A stretch of DNA of 64,000 nucleotides, taken from DATARH01 sp963712835 (GTDB lineage: Bacteria > Pseudomonadota > Alphaproteobacteria > ATCC43930 > CGMCC-115725). The stretch lies in contig CAVQJJ010000002.1 in NCBI GenBank assembly GCA_963712835.1, positions 186,001 to 250,000 on the forward strand, given 5' to 3'. This document shows positions 43,275-53,456 of the stretch, piece after piece; position 1 is the stretch's first letter; each line of letters starts with the position of its first letter. The notes under the pieces were generated by a model. That model searched no databases. It was given only the letters and a program-made list of their open reading frames with translations, and was not told where the DNA came from. Position numbers and translations under genes: made by a program.

Positions 43275-44198
43275 CTAGCGTTGTCGCCAGGCGCCGGAAT
43301 TGGATGCGGCCGCGCCCTCGCGGGGCGACAGCGGCACACGCGCCTCGAGCCGTTCGAGCTCGATGCGGGTGCGCGCGCCGGCGCGCAGCAACCGGTCGGT
43401 CGCCTCGCGCAGCCCAAAGCGGCTTTCCTGCGTGTCCGCCTCAAGCGCGGCATCAAACGCTGTTAGAAACGCGGCGATGTCGCCATCGACCCGGCTGCGC
43501 AGCTCATGGTCGATAAAGCTGCCGTTTTCTTTGCGCCCGGGCTCAGCCTCGCGAGGCTGCTGAGCCATCGGTCGACCCTCGGGCATCGCGAACAAGTCGC
43601 GGCCGTTGCGCCCGGCATCGAAGGACGCGGCGTTTCGTGACGGCGGCGCCTGAAACGGACGCGGCTCCATGTGCTCGCCGGCGATTTGCGGCTGCGGCGG
43701 ACGCGGTACGGCGATGTTCGGACGCGGCGCTTCGTGGCCGTAACCGTTGCCGCCGCCATTTGCGCCCACGGTCACCGGCCCATGACCATTGCCATTACTG
43801 TTTCCGCCAAGTCCCAAATGCAGCGTGCGGCCTTGATCGCCATTCGCGGAAGCGCCATTGGGCGGAACCGCCGGACGCAAGTCGCCGACCGGCTCGCGAC
43901 GAATCATCGCGGCTGCGATTGACGGCGGTGCCGCCACAGGAATCGTTGGTTCGACATTTGCCGAACCATTCGTCATGCTACCGCCGGTAGATTTGACAAG
44001 GTGCGCTTCGGTCGTTGGTTGCGCTGAGACGTCCCCAGCAGGCTTTGCTTTGCTTCGGCTTACGATGTAAGAAATCGCCGGCGGCGAGCAATCATAAGTT
44101 CGGGCGATACTGGATAAGGTTTCCCCACTCTCGTAACGGGCCATGATAAGTGGCCAATCCGTTTGAGGGATTTTTCCCCGTTTACCTGACTTTTCCAT
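43275..44198 (-). CDS. HTH protein with long low-complexity linker
   Basis: 307 residues from the ATG at 44198. The N-terminus (GKIPQTDWPLIMARYESGETLSSIARTYDCSPPAISYIVSRSK, about 10-50, shown here in pieces: DWPLIMARYESGETL, IARTYDCSPPAISYIV) is a helix-turn-helix of the resolvase/MerR-like type seen in a conserved Rhodospirillales family. It is followed by about 150 residues rich in Pro/Gly/Asn/Ala (GGNSNGNGHG), and a helical C-terminal part about 225-295 (IDHELRSRVDGDIAAFLTAFD, then ATDRLLRAGARTRIELERLEA) likely for oligomerisation. Probable DNA-binding regulator; targets unknown. Confidence 0.7.
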   Translation of the reverse strand: MEKSGKRGKIPQTDWPLIMARYESGETLSSIARTYDCSPPAISYIVSRSKAKPAGDVSAQPTTEAHLVKSTGGSMTNGSANVEPTIPVAAPPSIAAAMIRREPVGDLRPAVPPNGASANGDQGRTLHLGLGGNSNGNGHGPVTVGANGGGNGYGHEAPRPNIAVPRPPQPQIAGEHMEPRPFQAPPSRNAASFDAGRNGRDLFAMPEGRPMAQQPREAEPGRKENGSFIDHELRSRVDGDIAAFLTAFDAALEADTQESRFGLREATDRLLRAGARTRIELERLEARVPLSPREGAAASNSGAWRQR

Positions 44199-44496
44199 CC
44201 CCAACCCTTATCTATCGATCTTCACACAGGATCTAATTGGATTCTTCCGCCGCCGATTTATTGTTCATGAAAACGTCATGACGGCACGAAGAGGTACGCC
44301 TCCGAGTAACACTCGATTTTTCAGCGTGATCGGTCGGTTTCTGGCCGCAGCCTTATCGAAACAAGGCGAACCAATATCGATTTCTCAGCACCTACAATAC
44401 CGCCAAGAAACCACTAAGCAAAGAGTTTTATTCATTGGACACCAAGAAATTCAACCGTGAGTTCGCAGTGGCGACAATCGTTCGCCGGCGGCCGCG
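44199..44496. promoter_or_regulatory. intergenic region upstream of the HTH gene
   Basis: 298 bases, AT-richer than its surroundings. It holds the promoter of the minus-strand HTH gene. Two 60-codon open frames on the plus strand lack ribosome-binding sites and coding character, so I leave them uncalled. Confidence 0.45.
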
Positions 44497-45894
44497 TCAA
44501 ACGCGGATGATCTTGCCTGGATTCATCAGGTTGTCGGGGTCGATGGCGCGCTTGATCGACGCCATCACATCGACCGCTTCACCATGCTCGGCGAATAGGA
44601 AGTCCATCTTTCCATAGCCAATTCCGTGCTCGCCGGTGCAAGTACCATCCATCGCCAGCGCGCGCGTCACCATCCTGACATTAATCCGGCTCGCCTCGTC
44701 GATTTCTTCGGGACGATTGGGGTCGATCATGAAAATCAGGTGAAAATTACCATCGCCGACATGGCCGGCGAGCGCCGAGGGGATCGACGACTGCGCGAGA
44801 TCGATTTTTGTCTCGGCGATACAGTCGGCAAGGCGCGAGATCGGCACGCAGACATCGGTCGCCCAGCCCTTCGAGCCCGGACGTAGCGCCAGCGCCGCAT
44901 AATAAGCGTCGTGCCGCGCCTGCCAGAGTTTCGAGCGTTCCTCCTGGCTTGTCGCCCAGCGGAAATCATCGCCGCCATGTTCGGCGGCGATGTCCTTGAC
45001 CAGCTCGACCTGTTCGGCGACCCCGGCGGTCGTCCCGTGAAACTCGAAGAAGAGCGTCGGCGCGACCTTGTGGCCGAGCTTCGAGTATTTGTTAATCGCC
45101 TCCATCTGCGGCTCGTCGAGCAGCTCGATACGCGCCACCGGGATGCCGCTCTGGATGGTCAGGATCACCGAGTTGACCGCGTCGGCGATGGTCGGGAACG
45201 CGCAAACCGCGGCCGAGATCGCCTCCGGGATGCCGTAAAGCCGCACCGTCACCTCGGTGATGACGCCGAGCGTACCTTCCGCGCCGACGAACAGTCGGGT
45301 GAGGTCGTAGCCCGCGGCCGATTTGCGCGGCCGCCGCGAGGTGCGGATCACCCGCCCGTCCGGCAGCACCACGGTCAGCGACAGCACATTTTCGCGCATC
45401 GTCCCATAGCGCACCGCGTTGGTGCCGGAGGCGCGGGTCGAGGCCATGCCGCCGAGGGACGCATCGGCCCCGGGATCGACCGGGAAAAACAATCCCGTAT
45501 CGCGCAGATATTCATTGAGCTGCTTGCGGGTGACGCCGGCTTCGACGGTCACGTCGAGATCTTCGGCGCCGACCCGTAGGATACGGTTCATCTGCGACAG
45601 GTCGATGCAGATGCCACCTTTCAGCGCCGCGACATGGCCCTCGAGTGAGGTGCCGGTGCCGAATGGAATGATCGGCGTCTTGTGCTGCGCGCAAAGCTTG
45701 ACGATCTCAACGACCTCGTCGGTGCTCTGGACAAAGGCCACGGCGTCCGGCGCATGCGGCTGATGGTACAACTCGTCCTTGCCGTGCAGGTCGCAGACCG
45801 CCGCCGAGGTCGACAGGCGATCGCCGAGCCGTTGCTTCAAAGCCGCGATGAGTTCCGGCTTCACCGGCTCGCGAATGAGAACGGGCGCGCTCAT
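44497..45894 (-). CDS. FAD-binding oxidoreductase, D-lactate dehydrogenase/glycolate oxidase (GlcD) family
   Basis: 465 residues. PCMH-type FAD domain: PIIPFGTGTSLEGHVAALKGGICIDLSQMNRIL (about 95-128) and DPGADASLGGMASTRASGTNAVRYG; C-terminal FAD-oxidase domain with ALAGHVGDGNFHLIFMIDPNRPEE and TCTGEHGIGYGKMDFL near residue 420. These are the metal- and substrate-binding histidines of the D-2-hydroxyacid dehydrogenase group. Oxidises a D-2-hydroxyacid (D-lactate, glycolate or similar) and passes electrons to the respiratory chain. The single-subunit form suggests D-lactate dehydrogenase (cytochrome) over the three-subunit GlcDEF. Confidence 0.92.
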   Translation of the reverse strand: MSAPVLIREPVKPELIAALKQRLGDRLSTSAAVCDLHGKDELYHQPHAPDAVAFVQSTDEVVEIVKLCAQHKTPIIPFGTGTSLEGHVAALKGGICIDLSQMNRILRVGAEDLDVTVEAGVTRKQLNEYLRDTGLFFPVDPGADASLGGMASTRASGTNAVRYGTMRENVLSLTVVLPDGRVIRTSRRPRKSAAGYDLTRLFVGAEGTLGVITEVTVRLYGIPEAISAAVCAFPTIADAVNSVILTIQSGIPVARIELLDEPQMEAINKYSKLGHKVAPTLFFEFHGTTAGVAEQVELVKDIAAEHGGDDFRWATSQEERSKLWQARHDAYYAALALRPGSKGWATDVCVPISRLADCIAETKIDLAQSSIPSALAGHVGDGNFHLIFMIDPNRPEEIDEASRINVRMVTRALAMDGTCTGEHGIGYGKMDFLFAEHGEAVDVMASIKRAIDPDNLMNPGKIIRV

Positions 45895-46115
45895 GGGCAG
45901 CCCTCTCTAACAAAAAACGATGGCCGAGCCTTACTCCCGCCCTGCGCGCACTGCAACCTGATACGTTGTCAAAGATGATTGTTACGCAGTCGTTTCCGCG
46001 CGATTTTGCCGCGGCGGCCGACATTTGCCCGCTGCTTGCCGCCGTCGAGACAAGGACGGTTCAAACCGAATCGAACCTGCGCTAGGTTTAGACCTGATGA
46101 ATATTGGAGTCGGCA

Positions 46116-49100
46116 ATGGCGCTCGCAGCGGTCACGCTCGACGACAAATACGCGCTCGAAGAAGGCCGCGTTTACCTGACCGGCACGCAGGCGCTGGTGC
46201 GGCTGCCGATCATGCAGCGCCAGCGCGACGTCGCCGCCGGGCTCAACACCGGCTGCTTTATTGCCGGCTATCGCGGCTCGCCTTTGGGCGGGTTCGACCA
46301 GGCGCTGTGGGGCGCGCGGCGCTTTCTCGACAGGAACCACATCAAGTTCCAGCCGGCGATCAACGAGGAGATCGGCGCGACCTCGGTCTGGGGTTCTCAG
46401 CAGATCGGCCTTTTCCCCGGCGCTAAGTATGACGGCGTGTTCGCGATCTGGTACGGCAAGGGGCCGGGGGTCGACCGCAGCGGCGATCCCTTGAAGCACG
46501 GCAACTCGGCCGGCACCGCACCCCATGGCGGCGTGCTGGCGATCGCCGGCGACGACCACACCTGCAAATCCTCGACCCTGGCGCATCAATCCGAGCTGGC
46601 CTTCATCGACGCCTCGATCCCGATCCTCAACCCGGCGGGGGTCGAGGACATTCTCGATCTCGGTCTCTACGGCTGGGCGATGTCGCGCTATTCCGGCTGC
46701 TGGGTCGGGTTCAAGACCGTCGCCGAGACGATGGATTCCTCGGCCTCGGTGAATTTGCACCCCGACCGCGTGCGCATCGTCATCCCTGAGGATTTCGCGA
46801 TGCCGCCCGGCGGACTTGGCATCCGCTGGCCCGATACGCCGCTCGACCAGGAGATGCGGCTGCACCGCTGGAAGCTCGACGCGGTGCGCGCCTTCGCCCG
46901 CGCCAACGCGCTCGACCGCATCGTCGTCGACAGTACGAAGCCGCGTTTCGGGATCGTCACCACCGGCAAATCATATCTCGATGTCTGCCAGGCGCTCGAC
47001 GATCTCGGCATCGACGAGGCGGAGGCCGAAAAAATCGGCCTGCGCGTGTTCAAAGTCGCGATGGCCTGGCCGCTCGAGCCGCAGGGCGCGCGCGCCTTTG
47101 CCGAGGGGCTGGAGGAAGTCCTCGTCGTCGAGGAAAAGCGCGCGGTCATCGAAACCCAGCTGAAGGAACAGCTGTACAACTGGCCAGCCGACAAGCGACC
47201 GCGCGTCATCGGCAAGCACGACGAGGCCGGCGAGTGGATCCTCCCGTCGCCCGGCGAGCTCAGCCCTGCGCAGATCGCCCGCATCATCGCCCGGCGCATC
47301 GCGCGCTTCCATTCTTCGCCGCGCATCGTCAAACGCTTGGCGTTTCTCGAAGAGAAAGAAAAACAGCTTTCCGGCAATGTCGTGCCGTTCCTGCGCACGC
47401 CGTATTTCTGCTCGGGCTGCCCGCACAACACCTCGACCAAGGTGCCCGAGGGCAGCCGTGCGCTTGCCGGCATCGGCTGCCATTACCTGTCGCAATTCAT
47501 GGACCGCTCGACCGCAACCTTCAGCCAGATGGGCGGCGAAGGCGCGGCGTGGATCGGCCAGTCGCCCTTTGTCGAAACGCCGCATGTCTTCGCCAATATC
47601 GGCGACGGCACCTACACGCATTCCGGCATTCTGGCGATCCGCGCCGCGGTCGCCGCCAAGGTCAACATGACCTACAAGGTGCTGTTCAACGACGCGGTCG
47701 CGATGACCGGCGGCCAGCCGCTCGACGGCGAACTCACCGTGCCGATGGTCGCCCGCCAGCTCGCCGCCGAGGGGGTCGGGCCGATTGTCGTCGTCAGCGA
47801 CGAACCCGAGAAATACGCGCCCGGCACTGATTTCCCGCCGAACGCCACCGTTCGCCACCGCGACGATCTCGACGCCGTGCAGCGCGAAATCCGCGAGTTC
47901 AAGGGCGTCTCGGCGATTGTCTACGACCAGACCTGCGCCGCCGAGAAGCGCCGCCGTCGCAAACGCGGACGCTTTCCCGACCCCGCAAAACGCGTGGTGA
48001 TCAACGATCTGGTCTGCGAAGGCTGCGGTGATTGCTCGACCGCGTCGAATTGCGTGTCGGTCGTCCCGGTCGAAACCGAATTCGGCCGCAAGCGAGCGAT
48101 CGACCAGTCGAGCTGCAACAAGGATTATTCCTGCCTCAAAGGCTTCTGCCCGAGCTTTGTGACCGTCGAGGGCGGCAGCCTCAAAAAACGCGAAGGCGGC
48201 GATGCCGGCGAGGACGGACTGCCCGAGCTTCCCGAACCGGCCCTTCCCGCGCTCGACGAGCCTTACGGCATTCTCGTCACCGGCGTCGGCGGCACCGGCG
48301 TGGTGACGATCGGCGCGCTCATCGGCATGGCCGCGCATCTTGAGGGCAAGGGCGTCACCGTGCTCGACATGACCGGCCTCGCGCAAAAAGGCGGCGCGGT
48401 ATTGAGCCATGTGCGTGTCGCGGTCACGCCCGACGACATTCACGCCGTGCGCATCGCCAATGGCGGCGCGCGCCTCTTGCTCGGCTGCGACCTCGTCGTG
48501 TCGGCGAGCGGCGAGTCGGTGTCGAAGCTGCGCCCCGGCGAGACGCACGCCATCGTCAACAGCCACGAGACGATCACCGGCGACTTCACCCGCAACCCCG
48601 ATCTTGCCTTCCCGCAGCGCGATTTGCGCCGCGCGGTCGAGAATGCGGTGGGCCAAGGCGGCGCCGAGTTCCTCGACGCGACCGCGCTCGCCACCGGGCT
48701 GCTCGGCGATTCATTGGCGACCAACCTGTTCATGCTTGGCTATGCCTATCAGCGCGGGCTGGTGCCGGTATCGGGCGACGCGATCCTGCGCGCCATCGAG
48801 CTGAACGGCGCGGCGGTCGAGTTCAACCGCCGGGCGTTTCGCTGGGGCCGCCGCACGGCGCTCGATCCGGCGCTGGTCGCCTCGCGCGCCACGCCGGCCG
48901 CCGCCGTACCGGAAACGCACCGTCCGTCCGAGACCCTCGACGAGGTCATCGCACGCCGCGTTGCGTTCCTGACCCGGTACCAGAACGCCGCCTACGCGGC
49001 GCGCTATGGGGACATGTTACGGCGGGTTCGCACGGCGGAGGGTATGGCCGTGCCGGGCAGCACGACGCTGACCCGAGCCGCGGCGCGCGCGCTCTTCAAG

Positions 49101-49595
49101 CTGATGGCCTACAAAGACGAATACGAGGTCGCGCGGCTCTACACCGACAGCGATTTTGTGAAGCGGATCGGCGAGCAGTTTGAGGGCGACTACCGGCTTA
49201 AATTCCATCTCGCGCCGCCGCTGACCGCCGGCCGCGACCCGGCGTCCGGGCATCTCTTAAAACGCGAATATGGCCCGTGGATGCTGGGGGCGTTTCGCGC
49301 GCTGGCGAAGTTCAAATTCCTCCGCGGCACGCCGCTCGACATTTTCGGCCGCACCGAGGAGCGGCGCGCCGAGCGGGCGGCGATCGCCGCATACGAGGCG
49401 CAGCTCGGCGAGATCGTCGCCCATCTGACCGAAGCCAACCTCCCGGTCGCGGTAGAGCTGACGGCCTTGCCGCTGGAAATTCGCGGCTTCGGCCACGTCA
49501 AGGAAGCGAATCGCCTACGTGTGGCAACAAAGGCCGAAGAGCTTCTCGGCCGCTTCCGCGCGGCCGCCGGCCCGCATGCGCTCGCCGCGGAGTAA
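46116..49595 (+). CDS. indolepyruvate ferredoxin oxidoreductase family protein (fused IorA-IorB type)
   Basis: 1159 residues from the ATG at 46116 (TTGGAG upstream; the TTG four codons earlier is less likely). Single-chain fusion of a pyruvate-oxidoreductase-like N-part (FIAGYRGSPLGGFDQALWGARRFL), a TPP-binding domain (CSGCPHNTSTKVPEGSRAL, then FANIGDGTYTHSGILAIRAA), a 4Fe-4S segment (CEGCGDCSTASNCVSV and CNKDYSCLKGFCPSF) and a gamma-type domain (GVGGTGVVTIGALIGMAAHLEG). Oxidatively decarboxylates aryl- or branched 2-oxo acids to acyl-CoA using ferredoxin; the aerobic fused type is common in alpha- and betaproteobacteria. Not in an obvious operon. Confidence 0.94.
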   Translation: MALAAVTLDDKYALEEGRVYLTGTQALVRLPIMQRQRDVAAGLNTGCFIAGYRGSPLGGFDQALWGARRFLDRNHIKFQPAINEEIGATSVWGSQQIGLFPGAKYDGVFAIWYGKGPGVDRSGDPLKHGNSAGTAPHGGVLAIAGDDHTCKSSTLAHQSELAFIDASIPILNPAGVEDILDLGLYGWAMSRYSGCWVGFKTVAETMDSSASVNLHPDRVRIVIPEDFAMPPGGLGIRWPDTPLDQEMRLHRWKLDAVRAFARANALDRIVVDSTKPRFGIVTTGKSYLDVCQALDDLGIDEAEAEKIGLRVFKVAMAWPLEPQGARAFAEGLEEVLVVEEKRAVIETQLKEQLYNWPADKRPRVIGKHDEAGEWILPSPGELSPAQIARIIARRIARFHSSPRIVKRLAFLEEKEKQLSGNVVPFLRTPYFCSGCPHNTSTKVPEGSRALAGIGCHYLSQFMDRSTATFSQMGGEGAAWIGQSPFVETPHVFANIGDGTYTHSGILAIRAAVAAKVNMTYKVLFNDAVAMTGGQPLDGELTVPMVARQLAAEGVGPIVVVSDEPEKYAPGTDFPPNATVRHRDDLDAVQREIREFKGVSAIVYDQTCAAEKRRRRKRGRFPDPAKRVVINDLVCEGCGDCSTASNCVSVVPVETEFGRKRAIDQSSCNKDYSCLKGFCPSFVTVEGGSLKKREGGDAGEDGLPELPEPALPALDEPYGILVTGVGGTGVVTIGALIGMAAHLEGKGVTVLDMTGLAQKGGAVLSHVRVAVTPDDIHAVRIANGGARLLLGCDLVVSASGESVSKLRPGETHAIVNSHETITGDFTRNPDLAFPQRDLRRAVENAVGQGGAEFLDATALATGLLGDSLATNLFMLGYAYQRGLVPVSGDAILRAIELNGAAVEFNRRAFRWGRRTALDPALVASRATPAAAVPETHRPSETLDEVIARRVAFLTRYQNAAYAARYGDMLRRVRTAEGMAVPGSTTLTRAAARALFKLMAYKDEYEVARLYTDSDFVKRIGEQFEGDYRLKFHLAPPLTAGRDPASGHLLKREYGPWMLGAFRALAKFKFLRGTPLDIFGRTEERRAERAAIAAYEAQLGEIVAHLTEANLPVAVELTALPLEIRGFGHVKEANRLRVATKAEELLGRFRAAAGPHALAAE

Positions 49596-49699
49596 GGAAA
49601 TCCGCCGCGCCGCCGCCGGGCCGCGCATCTCGCAACACCCCGTTTGACGGCGCACGTGCGCTCGACGACAATTTTCGCGGCGCCGATAAGGGGAACACT

Positions 49700-50332
49700 G
49701 TGGCGGCAAAACTCATTTCTCTCGGTCTGGTGGCTCTGTGCTGCGCGGCGAGCGCCGCCTCGGCCTGTCAGAAGACGACAAAACCGGTCTTCGAGGACAA
49801 TTTCAAGAATGCCGATCCCGGCTGGGGGCAGCCCGACAACAACGCCGCCTTCACCCCGAACGGGCTCGTGCTGACGCCGCCGGTCAGCGGCAGCGCCTGG
49901 CGGTCGAACGCGAATTTGACGATGGCCCAGGGCGATTGGTGCATCCGCGAGGTCAACCCGAGCAACCTGCCGACACCGGCTGACGAAGACGCGGTCGGCG
50001 CGGTCGGGGTCTGGTTCTGGGGTTCCGACCTGCAGAACTTCTACACCGCGACGATCACGCTCGACGGCAAGGCGTCGATCGATCGGCTGAACCACGGCAT
50101 CTGGCAGACCGTGGTGCCGCAGGCCCCGGCGCCGTCGGTCAATACGTCGCCCGGCGCGGCCAATGAGATCGAGATCGTGACTAGCGGCAATACCGCGGCG
50201 TTCTACGTCAACGGCGTCCGCATCACCAACATCACCGGCCGCCCGCCGGCGAATGGCGGCTCGCCGGGCGTTTATGCCGAAAGCGGACCCAAGGGCACGA
50301 GCTGGCTCATCCCGCATGTCGCGCTGTATTGA
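49700..50332 (+). CDS. secreted LamG/DUF1080-like beta-sandwich protein
   Basis: 210 residues from a GTG with AAGGGGA upstream. Signal peptide MAAKLISLGLVALCCAASAASA. The mature part (VFEDNFKNADPGWGQPDNN ... GVWFWGSDLQNFYTATITLDGKASIDRL ... NEIEIVTSGNTAAFYVNGVRITNI) follows the concanavalin-like jelly-roll pattern of carbohydrate-binding/3-keto-disaccharide-hydrolase-like domains. Probably binds a glycan or acts in the periplasm; no catalytic residues can be assigned. Confidence 0.75.
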   Translation: MAAKLISLGLVALCCAASAASACQKTTKPVFEDNFKNADPGWGQPDNNAAFTPNGLVLTPPVSGSAWRSNANLTMAQGDWCIREVNPSNLPTPADEDAVGAVGVWFWGSDLQNFYTATITLDGKASIDRLNHGIWQTVVPQAPAPSVNTSPGAANEIEIVTSGNTAAFYVNGVRITNITGRPPANGGSPGVYAESGPKGTSWLIPHVALY

Positions 50333-50341
50333 CGGGCGGCT

Positions 50342-51962
50342 TCAACTTTCGGCGATCGGCATCGTCACGAAGCGGTAGTTCCCCTCGCGCTCGACTCGGA
50401 TCAGCACGTACTTGCGGCCAGCGTGTTTCGCGGCGGCGATGTGCTGCAACACGTCGTCGGGGTTCGTGATCGCCGTCTCACCCACAGCGACTACAAGATC
50501 TCCCGCGCGCAGGCCTTGGTTCGCGCCCGCGCTGTTCTGCGGCACGTCGACGATGACGACGCCGTGCGCTGTTTCGGGCACGCCGAAATATTTGCGCCAT
50601 TCGGGCGTCAACCGCGCGATCTTGAGCCCCAGCATGTCAACCGTCGGCGGCGGTTTTGGCTGCTCCGGCGCGGGCGGCTGCGGCTGCGGCCGGGTGGGGT
50701 CATAGGCGACGACGGTCAGCGTGTCATCGAGCTCCTTGCCGTCGCGCCAGATCGCCACCTTGACCGGCTTATTGGGCGCCGAGTTCGGCGACAAAGCGCG
50801 GCAATTGCCGGCTGCGGTCGACCGGCTTCCCATCATAGGTCAGGATCACATCGCCCGGCTTGAGCCCGCCTTGCATCGCCGGGCTCGCCTGGTCGATCGA
50901 GGCGATCAGCGCCCCGCGCGCCTTGTCGAGGCCGATGCTTTCGGCGATGTCGTCGGTCACCGGCTGGATGCGCGCGCCGATCCAGCCGCGCTCGACTTTC
51001 CCGGTCGTCTTGAGCTGGTTGACGATCGGCTCGGCGAGCGCGGTCGGGATCGCGAAGCCGATCCCGATCGAGCCGCCCGACGGCGAATAGATCGCGGTGT
51101 TGATGCCGATCACCTCGCCCTGCAGGTTGAACATCGGCCCGCCGGAATTGCCGCGATTGATCGAGGCGTCGGTCTGCAGATAGTCGTCGTAGGGCCCGGA
51201 ATGGATGTCGCGCGCGGTCGCCGAGATGATGCCGGCGGTGACCGTACCGCCGAGCCCGAACGGGTTGCCGATCGCCAGCACCCAGTCGCCGACCTTGGCC
51301 TTCGATGAATCACCCCAGCTCGCCGCCGGCAGCGGTGATTTCGCATCGACCTTGAGCAGCGCCAGGTCGGTAACGGAATCGCGGCCGATGACCTGGGCTT
51401 GCAGCACCGTATCATCGCTGAGCGTCACCGTGATCTGATCGGCGTTGGCGATGACGTGCGCATTGGTGACGATGAGGCCGGACGGGTCGATGATAAAGCC
51501 CGAGCCGAGCGAGGCCGCGCGCTGCCCCGGCTGGCCCGGCGCGCCCTTGTCGCCGAAGAAGTCGCGGAACAGATCGTCGAGCGAGGCGCTCGGCGATTGC
51601 GGCGCGGTGTCCTGCGTGGTCTTGGCCGGCGGCAGCGCTTGCGTCGTCGAGATATTGACGACGACGCTCAGGAGATGCCCGGCCAGATGCGAGAAGACTT
51701 CCGCGAACGGCGTTTCCGGCGGAGTGGCCGCCGTTTCAACCGGCGCGGCCGGAGCCGCTGGCGTTGGACCCGGCGCTGCCAATGCGGGCGCCGGCGGGGT
51801 CGGGGCTGCGGGAGCCGGCGAAGGGCTCGCGGGAGCGGCAGGCGCCGGAGTCGCCGGCGCGGGCGCGGCATTCTGCGCCGCGACCGGCCCCATCGGCGCG
51901 AGGCTCAGCGCCAGCATGATCGTTGCGCCGATGGTCGTTCCGCCCCGGCAGCGTCTCGTCAC
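50342..51962 (-). pseudogene. HtrA-type (S1C) serine protease with PDZ domains, single-base frameshift
   Basis: Starts at ATG 51962 with a signal peptide (GATIMLALSLAPMGPVAAQ) and a 60-residue Ala/Pro linker. The trypsin-like domain has His in VTNAHVIANA, Asp in DSVTDLALLKV and Ser in NRGNSGGPMFN, all intact. PDZ1 (DVILTYDGKPVDRSRQLPRFVAELG) runs into a stop; one base later the frame continues PNKPVKVAIWRDGKELDD and a second PDZ (VVIVDVPQNSAGANQGLRAGDLVVAVGE) to 50342. One extra C near 50781 explains it. Second HtrA in the window, distinct from degP at 41622. If the frameshift is real, the product is a protease lacking PDZ2. Confidence 0.88.
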
Positions 51963-52078
51963 TCGGTCAACTCCACTCGTGCCGGCGGTCGGCTGCGGCG
52001 CCTCGCCGCGCGCATGCGCTCAACGATGCGGGGCGTACGCCGATCTAGCGCTGGTCTTTCCGCCGCGCTCGATATGAA

Positions 52079-53428
52079 ATGGCACCGAGATTGGCAAGAC
52101 GGAATCGAGAAGTGGACCCGCGCGATCGCGTCGCGCCCGGAGACTCAACCCGGAAATTCCTGCGCGCGTTGTTCAACGCCGCGCTGGCCGCGGCCGATCC
52201 CTTTGGGGCGATCGCGCCGGCGCTGCCGGCTGCCGTGCCCGGCCGCACCGTCGTGGTCGGCGCCGGCAAGGCGTCGGCGGCGATGGCCTGCGCCTTCGAG
52301 CAGCTGTGGCCGGGGAAGCTCGACGGCCTCGTCGTCACCCGGCGCGGCCACGCCGTTCCCTGCGAGCGGATCGAGATCGTCGAGGCGAGCCACCCCGTCC
52401 CGGACGCCGCCGGGCAGCAGGCCGCGCAGCGTATCCTCGACCTTGCGAGTTGGCTCGGGCCGGACGACCAGCTGGTATTTCTCGTCTCCGGCGGCGGTTC
52501 GGCGCTGCTCGCGCTGCCCGCGCCGGGGTTGACGCTCGAAGACAAGCAGGCGGTGACCCGCGCGCTGCTGCGCTCGGGCGCGACGATCGGCGAGATCAAC
52601 ACCGTCAGAAAGCATTTGTCGACGATCAAGGGCGGCCGCCTGGCTGCGGCCGCAGCGCCGGCGCGGATCGTGACGCTGGCGATCTCCGACGTGCCGGGCG
52701 ACGACCCGGCGGTCATCGCCTCCGGCCCGACCGTGCCCGACCCCTCGACCTTCGCCGATGCGCGCGGCGTGCTGGCGAAATACCGCATCGCCGAGCCTCT
52801 CTCGGTGATCGCTCACCTCGCCGCGGCAGTGGACGAAAGTCCAAAACCCGGCGATGCAATCTTTGCCGACGCGCGCTACACGCTGATCGCCAGCCCGCAA
52901 CAGGCGCTCGCCGCCGCCGCCGATGCGGCGCAAGCCGCGGGCGTCGCGCCGATCGTGCTGAGCGACCGCATCGAGGGCGAGGCGCGCGATATCGGCCTCA
53001 TGCATGCCGCAATTGCCTTGCAGCTTAGCGAGGGTTGGTTGCGCGTCGGCGCCCGTCCGGTCGCGCTGCCGGCGGTGCTGCTGTCGGGCGGCGAGACGAC
53101 GGTGACGGTGCGCGGCCAGGGCCGCGGCGGGCGCAACAGCGAGTTTCTGCTGTCGCTCGCGGCGGCGTTGAACGGTACGCCGGGCATCGCCGCGATCGCC
53201 TGTGATACTGACGGGATCGACGGAACCGAGGACAATGCCGGAGCGATCTTATTGCCAGATAGCATCGCGCGCGCCGCGGCGAAGGGCATGGCGATCAAGA
53301 CGGCGATGGCCGAGAACGATGCCTGGGGGTTTTTCGATGCGCTTGGCGATCTTGTCGTCACCGGGCCGACGCTGACCAATGTCAACGACTTTCGCGCCAT
53401 CCTCGTCCTCCCTCGGCCTCACGGCTGA
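52079..53428 (+). CDS. glycerate 2-kinase (type II, MOFRL family)
   Basis: 449 residues from ATG 52079 (a GTG at 52112 is possible). Glycerate kinase GLYCTK/MOFRL architecture: VVVGAGKASAAMACAFEQL (about 60-78), SGGGSALLALPAPGLTLEDK, RKHLSTIKGGRLAAAA, SDVPGDDPAVIASGPTVPDP, and the MOFRL block LSGGETTVTVRGQGRGGRNSEFLLSLA followed by CDTDGIDGTEDNAGA. Phosphorylates D-glycerate to 2-phosphoglycerate (serine cycle, glyoxylate or tartrate metabolism). The pyruvate kinase gene starts 28 bases after its stop, which fits a run from glycerate to 2-phosphoglycerate to phosphoenolpyruvate (via enolase elsewhere) to pyruvate. Confidence 0.93.
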   Translation: MAPRLARRNREVDPRDRVAPGDSTRKFLRALFNAALAAADPFGAIAPALPAAVPGRTVVVGAGKASAAMACAFEQLWPGKLDGLVVTRRGHAVPCERIEIVEASHPVPDAAGQQAAQRILDLASWLGPDDQLVFLVSGGGSALLALPAPGLTLEDKQAVTRALLRSGATIGEINTVRKHLSTIKGGRLAAAAAPARIVTLAISDVPGDDPAVIASGPTVPDPSTFADARGVLAKYRIAEPLSVIAHLAAAVDESPKPGDAIFADARYTLIASPQQALAAAADAAQAAGVAPIVLSDRIEGEARDIGLMHAAIALQLSEGWLRVGARPVALPAVLLSGGETTVTVRGQGRGGRNSEFLLSLAAALNGTPGIAAIACDTDGIDGTEDNAGAILLPDSIARAAAKGMAIKTAMAENDAWGFFDALGDLVVTGPTLTNVNDFRAILVLPRPHG

Positions 53429-53456
53429 ACGCGCCGAGCGCGGGAGGAAGCCGGCG

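Noticed and set aside
44278..44617. Two short plus-strand open frames in the gap before the FAD-linked oxidase
   Set aside because: No ribosome-binding site, low-complexity composition, and one overlaps the end of the convergent real gene.
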